DNA from: JAEZDC01 sp036676415
GTDB lineage: Bacteria; Bacteroidota; Bacteroidia; Chitinophagales; Chitinophagaceae
DNA: 64,000 bases
Direction of reading: 5' to 3'
Assembly: GCA_036676415.1 (NCBI GenBank)
Contig: JAKFCX010000062.1
Span: 85,989-149,988, forward strand
The first letter of the stretch is position 1. Every line of letters starts with the position of its first letter. Below the pieces are notes generated by a model. The model had not been told where the DNA came from, did no database searches, and saw only the letters and a list, made by a program, of their open reading frames with translations. The translations under genes and the position numbers were made by a program. Shown piece after piece: positions 16,420 to 25,873 of this stretch.

Positions 16420-18903
16420 TTATTGCTGGCCACCCTGGCCTGCCCTGCTCTGTTCTTCATCTGACGAACCTCTTTTACGCTGCTGTTGTTGTTGCCCTTT
16501 TCCAAACCTGAAGTTGAACGATACAACCAATCTTCTGTTATCCCACCTGCTGTTGATGTCAGTGGTGAACTTGTCCATTTCGGTATATCCTTTAAACCTC
16601 ATTATCCAGAATGGGTCACGGGCATTTACTCTTATCGTTCCTGCACCTTTCAATACCTGTTTTCCTAAACCGAGAGAGAACATTCCCATTGGCTCAGCTA
16701 ATATTACACTGCTTCCATAATTGCGGTGATTGTAAAAGCCACTCACCTCTCCACTCCATCCCTTACCAAACTGGAAGTTGTTGCTGATGTTGGTGTTGAA
16801 GGAGGTGAAAGCAATATCTATCTTTTCTACCCCAATAAATCCTGTATAATGGTTATTATAAACGTTGGTGAAGAAGTTTACTGTCCACCACTTTTTGATC
16901 GGCTGATTCCAGCTAACCGATAAACCAATGTTTGTTCTTTTTGCCACATTATCTTTTACCTGGAAGGTTAAAGGATACTCATTACCCGGCTCATTAATGG
17001 TTTTGATGATATCGTTGATGATATCTGTTGTGTTGGTATAATTAGCAGAAATGTTCAACCTGCCTTTATAGTTATAACTCAGTTCAACATTATGACTGAA
17101 CTGTGGCTGCAGTTCCGGATTTCCCTGGCGGAAAGTGTATCTATCCAATAAGTATTGGAAAGGATTCAGATCCTGGTATCCCGGCCTTTCTATTCTTCTG
17201 CCATAACTTAAACCAAATGTATTCTTATCATTCTCCTTATAGCTCAGATAAACTGTAGGGAAAAGTTTTGTGTATTCTCTGTTGAAGGTTTTGCTTTGAG
17301 CTAACTGGTTTCCCTTCACCATTGTTTGTTCAACTCTTAACCCTAATTGAACTCCCAATTTCTTTACTTGTTGCTGCAGGTTAACATATGCTGCATTGAT
17401 CTTTTCTTCATACAAAAAATGATTACTTCTGCCATTATCTACCAGCCATTTTACCTGTGCTGCATCATAATAAGTGTACTGGGCATCATTATCTGTCTTT
17501 ACATAACTCGCTTTTAAGCCAGCTTCCAGTTTTCCATTTTTTCCCAAAGGCTGGCTATAATCTGTTTTGAATGTGTAGATATCAATTTCTGCAGGTAAAT
17601 AACCCTTCAACAAATATGGATTCTGCTGACCAGCTGGAGGAGTAGCTAAACTGCCATCTGTATTGTATAGGTAATTATCTGAATACTGGTTTCCTTTTGT
17701 TCTATAGATCACATAATCTGCATCTGCTGTGATCTCTGCTCCTTTCTTTTTTAGTAGATGCCTGAAATTAATATTGCCACCCAAATTTGTCCATGGGTCT
17801 TTTGTTTCAGAAACAGAACGATTGATCTTGTTGAGCGTATGCAGGCTATCATAAATATTATTCACACCTTCAGACCTGAATTTTCGTGTATCGAAATTCC
17901 CTGTAACTACTGCACCAATTGTTGTATTCTTCGTAGCAAAAACATCTAACCCAAGTTTGAAGTTGTGCGGGTAGCCTGAAAATCTGCCGAAAGTATTCTG
18001 ATCAAAATAACTGTTGAAAGGTGTATTGGCATCTTTGCGAAAAGCCCTGTTTATATGTATTTCATTAAATCCTTCCCACAATGCCACACCATAATTACCA
18101 AACAGGTTAATGCTGTTCTTTCTCCAGTTGAAATTTAGTCCCGAAGTATTCTTATAATAGTTAGCAAAAATGGCGCTGTTGTTTACACTCCCGTTAAATC
18201 CGTTTGCTTTACTCTTCTTAGTCTTGATATTGATGATACCTGAATTACCGGAAGCATCAAATTTTGCAGATGGCTGGGTCATGATCTCAATTTGATCAAG
18301 CTGGTTGGAAGGCATATTGCGTAAGTAGTTTGCCAGGTCCTGTCCACTCAGGTAAGTTTGTTTTCCATCGATCAGCACGATCACGCCGGATTTTCCTTTG
18401 ATGCTGATGTTATCATTATTGTCAATTACAATTCCCGGCGATTTTTCCAATACTTCCAAAGCAGATAATCCTGTGTTAGATGGAGAAGCATCCACATTTA
18501 CTACGGTCTTATCGATCTTATTTTCGATCAAAGGTCTCTTAGATACGACTTCTACATTACCCAGGTCTTTGGAAACAGGTTGAGCAGTGAAAGCACCTGC
18601 ATCAATAGCTTTCTTATCAACCGTAATTTCCAATACATCAGATTTTACCTCACTATATCCTGCTGCTGCTATAGCCAGGAAGAATTTTCCTTCCGGTATT
18701 CTCTCAAATTCAAAGCTCCCTTCTTTATTGGTTATGCTCACTTTTACGAGTGATATTTTTACGGCATCCATTAAAGAAACGGTTGCGGCTTCCACAGCTT
18801 TTCCGTCTGCATTCTTTAATGATCCAATAATCTTCCCTGATTTGGTTTGTGACTGTGCAAGTGATGCAACAGCGATCAGTATCAGTGTAAAAATTTTTTT
18901 CAT
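16420..18903 (-). CDS. Outer-membrane beta-barrel receptor, TonB-dependent type (copy 1)
   Basis: An 827-residue outer-membrane protein. In order: a signal peptide (1-20, ending LAQSQ), a carboxypeptidase-regulatory-like domain (about 22-100), a TonB plug-like domain (about 130-230, with VVNVDASPSNTGLSALEVLE and VLIDGKQTYLSGQDLANYL) and a large OMP_b-brl_3 barrel, followed by a Gln/Arg-rich low-complexity tail (GQQQQQRKRGS). ATG at 18903; the two codons before it start with TTG and are not used. No SusD partner lies nearby, so the ligand is unknown. It is a tandem paralogue of the next gene. Confidence 0.9.
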   Translation of the reverse strand: MKKIFTLILIAVASLAQSQTKSGKIIGSLKNADGKAVEAATVSLMDAVKISLVKVSITNKEGSFEFERIPEGKFFLAIAAAGYSEVKSDVLEITVDKKAIDAGAFTAQPVSKDLGNVEVVSKRPLIENKIDKTVVNVDASPSNTGLSALEVLEKSPGIVIDNNDNISIKGKSGVIVLIDGKQTYLSGQDLANYLRNMPSNQLDQIEIMTQPSAKFDASGNSGIINIKTKKSKANGFNGSVNNSAIFANYYKNTSGLNFNWRKNSINLFGNYGVALWEGFNEIHINRAFRKDANTPFNSYFDQNTFGRFSGYPHNFKLGLDVFATKNTTIGAVVTGNFDTRKFRSEGVNNIYDSLHTLNKINRSVSETKDPWTNLGGNINFRHLLKKKGAEITADADYVIYRTKGNQYSDNYLYNTDGSLATPPAGQQNPYLLKGYLPAEIDIYTFKTDYSQPLGKNGKLEAGLKASYVKTDNDAQYTYYDAAQVKWLVDNGRSNHFLYEEKINAAYVNLQQQVKKLGVQLGLRVEQTMVKGNQLAQSKTFNREYTKLFPTVYLSYKENDKNTFGLSYGRRIERPGYQDLNPFQYLLDRYTFRQGNPELQPQFSHNVELSYNYKGRLNISANYTNTTDIINDIIKTINEPGNEYPLTFQVKDNVAKRTNIGLSVSWNQPIKKWWTVNFFTNVYNNHYTGFIGVEKIDIAFTSFNTNISNNFQFGKGWSGEVSGFYNHRNYGSSVILAEPMGMFSLGLGKQVLKGAGTIRVNARDPFWIMRFKGYTEMDKFTTDINSRWDNRRLVVSFNFRFGKGQQQQQRKRGSSDEEQSRAGQGGQQ

Positions 18904-19012
18904 AAACAATTTCGGTTGTGGGTGGATAACGATTCAAAATTGTAGTGATGGAAATGTGATAAATAGCTAAATAGGGATGAACGGAAGTTTTTAAATTCAA
19001 TTGGAAAAAGAA

Positions 19013-19040
19013 AACTCCGTATGCAACGGAGTTCCTTTTT
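19013..19040 (-). terminator. Terminator of receptor copy 2
   Basis: Perfect 8-bp stem AACTCCGT/ACGGAGTT (19013-19020, 19026-19033) with a five-base loop. On the minus strand it is followed by a TTTTCTTTTTCC tail, just after the stop of the second receptor. Confidence 0.75.
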
Positions 19041-19051
19041 TATTATGTCGA

Positions 19052-21505
19052 TTAATTACCACCACCTACACGGTTTTGTTCATCAGTAGCACTGCCACTT
19101 TTCCTGCTTTGTGATGCTTTTAATTTTCCTTTATTGAAACGATAGGTGAATCCAAGATTTACCACACGGCTATCATTTCTTTGCGTAAAACCTGCATCAA
19201 CATGTCCATACTTTGATACTGCAGAAAATTGTTGCGTGTAGAATATATCACGGATGTTCAGTCTTAAAGTACCTTTTCCTTTCATCACCTGCTGGCTGAA
19301 GCCAAGTGCAACCATTCCCATCGGTTTTGTTTTTAATACACTTTCTATTCCTGCAGTCCTGTACCATCCGCTGATCTCGAAACTTGATGTTTTTCCAAGT
19401 TTGAATTGTTGAGAACCATTGAATGAAAGCATTGTTGCATCAACAGTTATTTTTTCAGCACCTACTACTCCTTCAAAATGGTTATTAAATACGTTCACAT
19501 ATAAATTACTTGTCCACCATTTTGTAATTGGCATGCCGGCACTGATTGATAATCCGAATTGACGCTGGCTGGCAATGTTCTCTCTTTTTACAAAAGTGAT
19601 GGTGTCTTCAGGAATCTGGTCCATTATCATTTGTATAATATCTGTGGTCTTTGTATAGTTGACTGTGGTAGTAAGGATTCCCTTGAATGAATGGCTTAAT
19701 TCAATATTATGACTGAACTGCGGTTTAAGATTTGGATTTCCTTGTTCGTAAGTATACCTGTCTAAGAATTCAATAAAAGGATTGAGGTTATCATAATTAG
19801 GCCTACGTATTCTTCTTCCGTAATTCAACACAAAGTTGTTTTTTTCATTGGCTTTATATTGCAGATATGCCGTTGGGAACAATTGTGTGTACTTACGTTC
19901 GAAATTCTGACCAGTTGTTTTCTGCTTTCCTCTTGCAATGGTGTTTTCCATTCTCAATCCTAACTGTCCACTCCACTTTTTGCTGAGTGATCCACTGAGA
20001 TTTGCATAAGCTGCATTGATATTTTCTTCATAGATAAAATGATTGCTCCTGTTGATGTCTCTTACTATTACTCCATAAAGAACTGAATCATATTGAGCGT
20101 TATTATCTGTTCTCACAATACTTGTTTTCAATCCTGCTTCGAAACGAGCACCATTCTTCAAAGGATGCAGATAATCAACTTTACCACTATAAATATTTAT
20201 CATCTGAGGAAGTACTCCATATAAAGTATCTGCTTTCCTAGTAGCTATACCTGAAGGAGAAAAATATGCATTGGTTAATGTCTGAAACTGATCTGCATCG
20301 TATACTATATAATCCAGGTCGGCAGTGATTTCTTTTTCGGCTTTGTCCAACACATGCCTGAAGTTGACGTTTGAACTGAAGTTTTCCCATTTATCATTCT
20401 GTAATGATAATGACCTTGTTTGGTTAATATAGTTTCCTGGAGGAGCGTACAGATCATTAATGTTTTTGTTTTCATTGTCACTTGTACTTGAATATCCTGT
20501 AAGCACCAATCCAAATGTTGTTTTCTTAGTGGCAAAGTAGTCCACTCCGATTTTCCCATTGAATGAATTGCTTTGCCTGCTCATTCTTGCTTCCTGTTCA
20601 AAATGGGATTCAATTGCTTTCGAAGCTTTATTAATAAAGTTTCTTTCAATATCCAATTCCCCAAAGCCTTTATGAAAATTGTGGCTTAAATTAGTAAACA
20701 GGTTAACCTTTCCCTGGCGGTAATTAAAGGTGAAGGCCTCATTTGCTTTTGGATATACACCTTGTCCATATCCTACGGTAACAGATCCACTGTATCCGAA
20801 TTGCTTGGTCTTTTTTGTTTTGATATTGATAATACCTGCATTACCTGCTGCATCATATTTCGCTGGTGGGTTAGTCATGATTTCAATCTGATCTAGTTGA
20901 TTTGCATTCATGCTACGTAACAGGTTGGCAAGATCAGCACCACTTAACTGGGTTGGTCGATTATCGATCAATACCATCACACCTTCTTTTCCTTTCAGGC
21001 TGATGTTACCATCTTTATCAATGGAAATGCCGGGTGATTTTTCCAATACTTCCAAAGCACTGCTGCCCACATTCGTTGGTGATGCATCAACATTTATAAT
21101 TGTTCTATCGATCTTCTGTTCAATCAATGGCTTTTTAGATGCTACAGTAACATCCTGCAGTTTATTGGCAGATGGCGTTAACTCTATTTTGTTGAACGAT
21201 TGGTTGGCTGTACCTGAACTAACCTCAAACGCTGTAGAGTAATATTTTTGATATCCTATTGCCTGGATTGAAACCAGGTAAGCACCATCTTTTATTAAGT
21301 CAATTTCGAAAACCCCCGTTTTATTAGTGATCGCAAACTTTACGATCGACGAGTCCTTTGCTCTCAGGAGATTTACAGTTGCAGCCTCAACTGGCTTTTG
21401 AGCATTTGTAACGTTTCCTGAGATCTTTCCTGGTGCCGTTTGTGCTTTTAATTGCATTGTGAAAAGCAGGCTAAGTGCAGTTATTAGAGTTGCAGTCTTT
21501 TTCAT
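19052..21505 (-). CDS. Outer-membrane beta-barrel receptor, TonB-dependent type (copy 2)
   Basis: An 817-residue paralogue of the previous gene with the same layout: signal peptide (1-21), regulatory-like beta domain, plug (INVDASPTNVGSSALEVLEK, then VLIDNRPTQLSGADLANLL) and OMP_b-brl_3 barrel. Long stretches match copy 1, for example the SNHFIYEE-INAAY and NLKPQFSHNIELSHS regions, so the pair came from a tandem duplication. ATG at 21505 with its own promoter. The tail is shorter and lacks the Gln-run. Ligand unknown. Confidence 0.9.
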   Translation of the reverse strand: MKKTATLITALSLLFTMQLKAQTAPGKISGNVTNAQKPVEAATVNLLRAKDSSIVKFAITNKTGVFEIDLIKDGAYLVSIQAIGYQKYYSTAFEVSSGTANQSFNKIELTPSANKLQDVTVASKKPLIEQKIDRTIINVDASPTNVGSSALEVLEKSPGISIDKDGNISLKGKEGVMVLIDNRPTQLSGADLANLLRSMNANQLDQIEIMTNPPAKYDAAGNAGIINIKTKKTKQFGYSGSVTVGYGQGVYPKANEAFTFNYRQGKVNLFTNLSHNFHKGFGELDIERNFINKASKAIESHFEQEARMSRQSNSFNGKIGVDYFATKKTTFGLVLTGYSSTSDNENKNINDLYAPPGNYINQTRSLSLQNDKWENFSSNVNFRHVLDKAEKEITADLDYIVYDADQFQTLTNAYFSPSGIATRKADTLYGVLPQMINIYSGKVDYLHPLKNGARFEAGLKTSIVRTDNNAQYDSVLYGVIVRDINRSNHFIYEENINAAYANLSGSLSKKWSGQLGLRMENTIARGKQKTTGQNFERKYTQLFPTAYLQYKANEKNNFVLNYGRRIRRPNYDNLNPFIEFLDRYTYEQGNPNLKPQFSHNIELSHSFKGILTTTVNYTKTTDIIQMIMDQIPEDTITFVKRENIASQRQFGLSISAGMPITKWWTSNLYVNVFNNHFEGVVGAEKITVDATMLSFNGSQQFKLGKTSSFEISGWYRTAGIESVLKTKPMGMVALGFSQQVMKGKGTLRLNIRDIFYTQQFSAVSKYGHVDAGFTQRNDSRVVNLGFTYRFNKGKLKASQSRKSGSATDEQNRVGGGN

Positions 21506-21546
21506 GTATCTGGTTTTATTAGTACTGTAGCTTGTTGATTACAGTC

Positions 21547-21577
21547 CAAAAGTAGGTACTTTGCATAACCAAGTACA
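21547..21577 (-). promoter_or_regulatory. Promoter of receptor copy 2
   Basis: On the minus strand TACTTTTG (21554-21547), 41 bases before the ATG. A TTG lies about 21 bases further upstream in an acceptable -33 position. Confidence 0.65.
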
Positions 21578-21680
21578 ATATTTTAACATGAACGGTAGAA
21601 TGCAAGGATGGCTGGCGAACCATCTTTAAGCTTTAAAAGGTTGATGGATTTTCAACACCTAATGGAAATGCAGCAGTAGA

Positions 21681-22976
21681 TTAGTTCCTCGGTTGTGGCG
21701 TAGCAGGCTGAATTTTAGGAACATACATATATAAAGCAATACCAGCAATGATGAGCATCACGGATATTATCTCTGCCTGCGTAGGATGGAATCCAAAGAT
21801 GTCATACGTTGTATTCACCCGGATTTTCTCTACCAGGAAACGTTCAGCTCCATTGAACATCAGGTAAATCGCAGCCAGTCGACCAGCGATTTTGACCTTT
21901 TTACGCAGCATCCATAGTACAAAAAACAATAATGTGCAGGCAAGGAACTCATAAAGCGGAGTTGGAAATACCGGAATTGGAAGATGATTACAGTATTTTC
22001 CAGTACAATCTGCTAAAGGAACTCCGGCAGTTACCACATTATGCGGATAATCGTAAGCGACAAGCCAGTTAGGTAATCCTGCAAATGCCTTTACTGAAGC
22101 ATGTTGAACCTGGCTCAGTGAATCAACATTCAAGTCTCTTAAGTAAAACTGTGCATTAGCCTGGAGTGCAGCATTGAATTGCTCAGGTGTAGATGAAACG
22201 ATGGCTCCATCCATTTCGGTGAGATAAGCACTATTCAAAATACCCCAGTCACCATCACCAGATACCTGGCAACCAATTCTGCCTATTGCATAAGCAATCA
22301 TCATGGTTGGTGCAAATGCATCAGCCAGGTGCAGTACCGCAATATTATTTTTACGAGCATAATAGATAATAGCAAGCGTTGCTAAGATCAATCCACCATA
22401 AATCGTTAATCCACTAAAAGAGATCAATGCACCAATCGGGTCTGCTGTAAACTCATCCAGGTTCTCCAGGTTATGAAAGATTTTTGCTCCCAGAAAGCCG
22501 AAAATAGCAGCATAGATTACCATATCTCCTACCCTGTCGTGTGGCCAGATTCTTACTGTTCTCTTCTCAGGTTTTCCGGAGCTGTTCTTACGTTTTTCAT
22601 TCCATTTCAAGCCACCAAACAATGCTCCAGTTAATAATCCTGCTAACACGTGACCTTTGGATGAGAATATAAAAACCTGCGGATCTTCCAATGCCTCTGG
22701 AATTAAGAAAGCACCAATGATCTTATATCCTAAAAAGAAACCCAAAACAAAATTCAACAGCACATCAAACCATGAAACCTGTTCGTTAGAAGTGATAACC
22801 CTTGTTGTATAAGTAAGTAACCCTTCTGATTCTTTTCGTTTGATTTCCTTCGTTAGTATCCATGCACCAAACAGGAAAGCAATGGCTACAAAGAAGCCAA
22901 ATGAATTTACCAGTTGCAGTCCTTTTATCTGAACTCCGAACAAATCTTCAAAAGCGTAGTAGAGGTTTGGATACAT
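21681..22976 (-). CDS. lgt: Prolipoprotein diacylglyceryl transferase, long form
   Basis: Lgt transfers the diacylglyceryl group from phosphatidylglycerol to the cysteine of lipoproteins. The 431 residues exceed the E. coli form (about 290). Extra length comes from an N-terminal stretch and an insert after the conserved IGRIGCQVSGDGDWG motif. The segment LTIYGGLILATLAIIYY and the late FNGAERFLVEKIRVN fit the family. ATG at 22976. No exact promoter box was found; the upstream region has the dispersed repeats. This genome has many lipoproteins for it to act on. Confidence 0.93.
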   Translation of the reverse strand: MYPNLYYAFEDLFGVQIKGLQLVNSFGFFVAIAFLFGAWILTKEIKRKESEGLLTYTTRVITSNEQVSWFDVLLNFVLGFFLGYKIIGAFLIPEALEDPQVFIFSSKGHVLAGLLTGALFGGLKWNEKRKNSSGKPEKRTVRIWPHDRVGDMVIYAAIFGFLGAKIFHNLENLDEFTADPIGALISFSGLTIYGGLILATLAIIYYARKNNIAVLHLADAFAPTMMIAYAIGRIGCQVSGDGDWGILNSAYLTEMDGAIVSSTPEQFNAALQANAQFYLRDLNVDSLSQVQHASVKAFAGLPNWLVAYDYPHNVVTAGVPLADCTGKYCNHLPIPVFPTPLYEFLACTLLFFVLWMLRKKVKIAGRLAAIYLMFNGAERFLVEKIRVNTTYDIFGFHPTQAEIISVMLIIAGIALYMYVPKIQPATPQPRN

Positions 22977-23055
22977 GCTGCAATGTTATGGAAAAAGTGG
23001 ATAGTTGTAAGTGGATACTGTAAAGTTATGAAGCCATCAGCAGAACAGGCATGAT

Positions 23056-23071
23056 GCTTTTGTTGTGTCAC
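23056..23071 (-). repeat. Dispersed repeat, truncated subtype A
   Basis: Read on the minus strand it gives GTGACACAACAAAAGC, the right half of subtype A with the left half lost. Confidence 0.6.
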
Positions 23072-23120
23072 ATCGACGAAGGAGATTCACCGAAACAAAG
23101 TATGAAACTAAATAATGAGG

Positions 23121-23134
23121 TACTCACTTGTACG
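23121..23134 (-). repeat. Dispersed repeat, partial subtype A
   Basis: Read on the minus strand CGTACAAGTGAGTA matches the left half of subtype A; the right half is lost. Confidence 0.55.
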
Positions 23135-23195
23135 TCTGGAGTTTTGAGGAGCAATGGGAAAGAGTGCTTATTCATCAGTTGCAATAAAATCAACA

Positions 23196-23220
23196 GCACA
23201 AGTGAGTGACACAACGAAGC
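23196..23220 (+). repeat. Dispersed intergenic repeat, subtype A
   Basis: CACAAGTGAGTGACACAACG followed by AAGC, a full core. It faces the partial minus-strand piece at 23121-23134. Confidence 0.85.
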
Positions 23221-23277
23221 TGCTATGTAAAACTTCTGCTGGCTAATTAAACTTCCATCGTGTCCCCCAAAAAATAA

Positions 23278-23297
23278 GCTCCACCGAAAGGTAGAGC
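23278..23297 (-). terminator. Terminator of the bacilliredoxin gene
   Basis: On the minus strand GCTCTACC pairs with GGTGGAGC (one G-T pair) and is followed by TTATTTTTTG. Confidence 0.8.
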
Positions 23298-23324
23298 CTA
23301 TTAACCATCTATAACAAAGCTTCT

Positions 23325-23741
23325 TTAATTACAATGCTGATCGAATAGACCAATGAGATGCTGAGCAATTACATTGGCAGGTCTTCCTTCGATCTGGTGA
23401 CGCTCCACCATACTAACCAATTCACCATTTTTGAATAATGCAATAGCAGGTGAAGATGGAGGGTAAGGCATCATGTGCTCTCTTACTTTATTTACGGCTT
23501 CAGTATCAAATCCCGCAAAGGCTGTTGCCAGTCTATCCGGACGTTTTGTTGCATTGCTTACAGCCATCAAAACACCAGGTCTTGCAGCACCTGCAGCACA
23601 ACCACAAACAGAATTGATCACCACAAGTGTGGTTCCTTCTTGCTTCAAAGTATTTTCAACTGCTTCTGAATTCCTGAGATCCTCAAAACCATTATCCGTA
23701 AGCTCGGCTTTCATCGGCATCACTATTTCTGCTGGGTACAT
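23325..23741 (-). CDS. Bacilliredoxin, BrxA/BrxB family
   Basis: A 138-residue thioredoxin-fold protein of the YphP/YqiW (BrxA/BrxB) family, which removes bacillithiol from proteins or acts as a disulfide isomerase. The active site is the CGC in SVCGCAAGAARPG (around residue 47). The start MYPAEIVMPMKAELTDNGF is typical of the family. ATG at 23741, with a promoter box just upstream. Whether this organism makes bacillithiol cannot be seen here. Confidence 0.92.
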   Translation of the reverse strand: MYPAEIVMPMKAELTDNGFEDLRNSEAVENTLKQEGTTLVVINSVCGCAAGAARPGVLMAVSNATKRPDRLATAFAGFDTEAVNKVREHMMPYPPSSPAIALFKNGELVSMVERHQIEGRPANVIAQHLIGLFDQHCN

Positions 23742-23761
23742 ATTCGTTTTTATTTAGAATG

Positions 23762-23769
23762 CAAATTTA
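23762..23769 (-). promoter_or_regulatory. Bacilliredoxin -7 box
   Basis: TAAATTTG on the minus strand (23769-23762), followed by C, 20 bases before the ATG. No clear -33. Confidence 0.6.
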
Positions 23770-23935
23770 CAGGTATTGACTTCTACTTAATCCCGACAAA
23801 ATGTCTTTCTTTTTGGCCGTGTTTTGCCATAGCGGCAGATAATTCTGTCGAATATTACTAAAAAATGCATCGGTACATCGTTTGACAAACCTAAAACTAC
23901 AAATCTGATTGACTAAAAATTAAAAAATAAAGACT

Positions 23936-24358
23936 ATGACACTGGTAAAACACAATTTTAAAAACCTGGACAACATCTTTGAAGACCTGCTGAACACTTT
24001 TCCTGCAAACCTGGGAAGAGACATGAACTTCAGCATTCCACCAGTAAACATCCATGAGAACAATGATGCTTATCACTTAGAACTGGTGGCTCCGGGTTTG
24101 AAGAAAGAACAGTTTAAGATTAACCTTGAAAAAGGAGTTCTTACCATCAGCTACGAACACAAAGAAGAGGCTGAGAACAAAGAATACAAAACCCATAGAA
24201 AAGAATTCAGGAGCAATAGCTTTAAACGCAGTTTTACAGTAGATGAAAAAGTAAACACTGATGGTATACAGGCGAAATATGAAGATGGTGTGTTGAAACT
24301 TTATCTCCCTAAAAAAGAGGAAGTGAAAGTGGTGCCTAAAGAAATTACCATCCAGTAA
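23936..24358 (+). CDS. Small heat-shock protein, Hsp20/alpha-crystallin
   Basis: A 140-residue ATP-independent holdase. The alpha-crystallin domain spans about residues 35-125. Visible marks are the N-terminal PPVNIHENNDAYHLELVAPG strand, the GVLTISYEHKEE strand and the closing KYEDGVLKLYLPKKEE motif, followed by the I-x-I-like tail ITIQ. ATG at 23936. Monocistronic, ended by the strong hairpin at 24408-24433. No CIRCE element was seen. Confidence 0.95.
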   Translation: MTLVKHNFKNLDNIFEDLLNTFPANLGRDMNFSIPPVNIHENNDAYHLELVAPGLKKEQFKINLEKGVLTISYEHKEEAENKEYKTHRKEFRSNSFKRSFTVDEKVNTDGIQAKYEDGVLKLYLPKKEEVKVVPKEITIQ

Positions 24359-24407
24359 GAGGTAGAATTGTTTCTCGCCTATGAAAGGCAAACAGTTGGT
24401 TTTGGTT

Positions 24408-24440
24408 AAGCCTCACTTATTTAAGTGGGGCTTTGTTTTT
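24408..24440 (+). terminator. Terminator of the Hsp20 gene
   Basis: An 11-bp stem AAGCCTCACTT/AAGTGGGGCTT (24408-24418, 24423-24433, one T-G pair), loop ATTT, then TGTTTTT. Confidence 0.85.
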
Positions 24441-24509
24441 CCAGGCAACTTAACTTAACATTCTCACCCTATTGTAATAATTTGCTTAATGTAACGACTA
24501 ATAAATTAT

Positions 24510-25370
24510 ATGAAAAAACTACTACTCTCAGTGCCATATTTATTTACTGCGATGTTTTCAATAGCACAGGCTCCAACCGAAAAGTCATTGCTATGGAAAA
24601 TTGAAGGAAAAGAATTGACAAAACCGTCTTACCTGTACGGCACCATTCATATCATGTGCCCTGATGATATAAGTGTTTCACCTAAACTGCTTTCTGCATT
24701 TAACAGCACACAGCAATTGTTCCTGGAACTGGATATGGACGATCCTTCTACCATGGCTAAGATGATGATGGGAATGATGATGAATGGTGATAATGATCTT
24801 CAAACATTATTACCTGCTAAAGATTTTGATTCAGTATCTGCAATATTCCAATCCAAAACAGGCTTACCGCTGAATATGCTCAGTCGTGCAAAACCAATAC
24901 TGCTGATGAGTATGATCTATCCATCATTGTTAGGATGTAGTCCTGAAGGATGGGAAACAGAATTCATGAAGCTGGCTAAAGAAAAAGACATGAACATCTT
25001 TGGTTTGGAAAAAGTGGAAGAACAGATTGGTGTGTTGGATTCTATTCCATACGAAGTTCAGGCTGATATGTTTTTAAAAACCATGTATAATCTTGATAGT
25101 GCAAAACAATCATTTGATAAAATGGTTGAAGTATACAGGAAGCAGGATATACAAGAGATGATAAAAATGACTTCCGAAGACGAAGACTTTGGAGATTATG
25201 AAGAAGTGATGCTTAAGAAAAGAAATGAGAACTGGATACCAATCATTGAATCTGCCATGAAAGAAAAGCCAAGTTTCTTTGCTGTTGGTGCAGCTCACCT
25301 GGGTGGAAACATTGGTGTGATCAATTTACTTCGCAAGCAAGGCTATAAGGTTACAGCAGTAAAGCAATAA
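24510..25370 (+). CDS. TraB/GumN family protein, exported
   Basis: A 286-residue protein with a signal peptide (1-20, ending SIAQA) and a TraB/GumN (Tiki-like) domain. The two conserved GTIH/GAAH-type histidine motifs are visible as YLYGTIHIMCPDD (near residue 42) and AVGAAHLGGNIGVINLL near the end. Tiki-type members are metal proteases, so protease activity is possible but unproven. ATG at 24510. It is followed after one base by the sigma-factor gene, so these are one operon. Confidence 0.88.
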   Translation: MKKLLLSVPYLFTAMFSIAQAPTEKSLLWKIEGKELTKPSYLYGTIHIMCPDDISVSPKLLSAFNSTQQLFLELDMDDPSTMAKMMMGMMMNGDNDLQTLLPAKDFDSVSAIFQSKTGLPLNMLSRAKPILLMSMIYPSLLGCSPEGWETEFMKLAKEKDMNIFGLEKVEEQIGVLDSIPYEVQADMFLKTMYNLDSAKQSFDKMVEVYRKQDIQEMIKMTSEDEDFGDYEEVMLKKRNENWIPIIESAMKEKPSFFAVGAAHLGGNIGVINLLRKQGYKVTAVKQ

Positions 25371-25371
25371 A

Positions 25372-25869
25372 ATGCTCACGGAAAAGGAATTTGTTGAATT
25401 ACTCAACAGGCATCAGAACATCATCCATAAAATATGTAATGTTTATATGGATAATGGTGCCGACAAAGAAGACCTTTTCCAGGAGATCACTTTACAGGCA
25501 TGGAAAGCAATTAAAAATTTCCGTGGTGATTCACAATTCTCTACCTGGCTGTATCGTGTGGCATTGAATACTGCAATTACATTTTACAGGAAGGAAAGCA
25601 AACAGGTTAATCTCACATTCACTGAACAATTTCCAGATACAAAAGACGAATACAATCCTGTAGAAGAACAGGTGCAGGCTATGTACAAAGCCATTGCAGG
25701 ACTATCAAAGATTGAAAAAGCTTTAGTGATGCTTTACCTGGATGATTTCAGCTACAAAGAAATGGGTGAAATGCTTGGTATAACTGTAACGAATGTTGGG
25801 GTGAAAATGAACAGGGTTAAAACTAAGCTGAAAGAAGAAACCGCAAAATATTATCATCCTATAAACTGA
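25372..25869 (+). CDS. ECF-type RNA polymerase sigma factor
   Basis: A 165-residue sigma-70 family factor with only regions 2 and 4. Region 2 holds DLFQEITLQAWKAI and FRGDSQFSTWLYRVALN (about residues 34-66). Region 4 is the helix-turn-helix near SYKEMGEMLGITVTNVGVK (about 125-145). ATG at 25372, one base after the TraB gene; the next gene starts four bases after its stop. The product next door is a membrane protein, which could be its regulator, but no zinc-binding anti-sigma motif is seen there. Confidence 0.93.
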   Translation: MLTEKEFVELLNRHQNIIHKICNVYMDNGADKEDLFQEITLQAWKAIKNFRGDSQFSTWLYRVALNTAITFYRKESKQVNLTFTEQFPDTKDEYNPVEEQVQAMYKAIAGLSKIEKALVMLYLDDFSYKEMGEMLGITVTNVGVKMNRVKTKLKEETAKYYHPIN

Positions 25870-25873
25870 TGCA

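Larger units (their letters stand above)
22977..23324. other. Gene-free region with three repeat pieces
   Basis: About 350 bases between lgt and the bacilliredoxin gene. It holds a truncated minus-strand repeat (23056-23071), a partial minus-strand piece (23121-23134), a full plus-strand subtype A copy (23196-23220) and the bacilliredoxin terminator (23278-23297). No ORF looks real. Confidence 0.75.
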
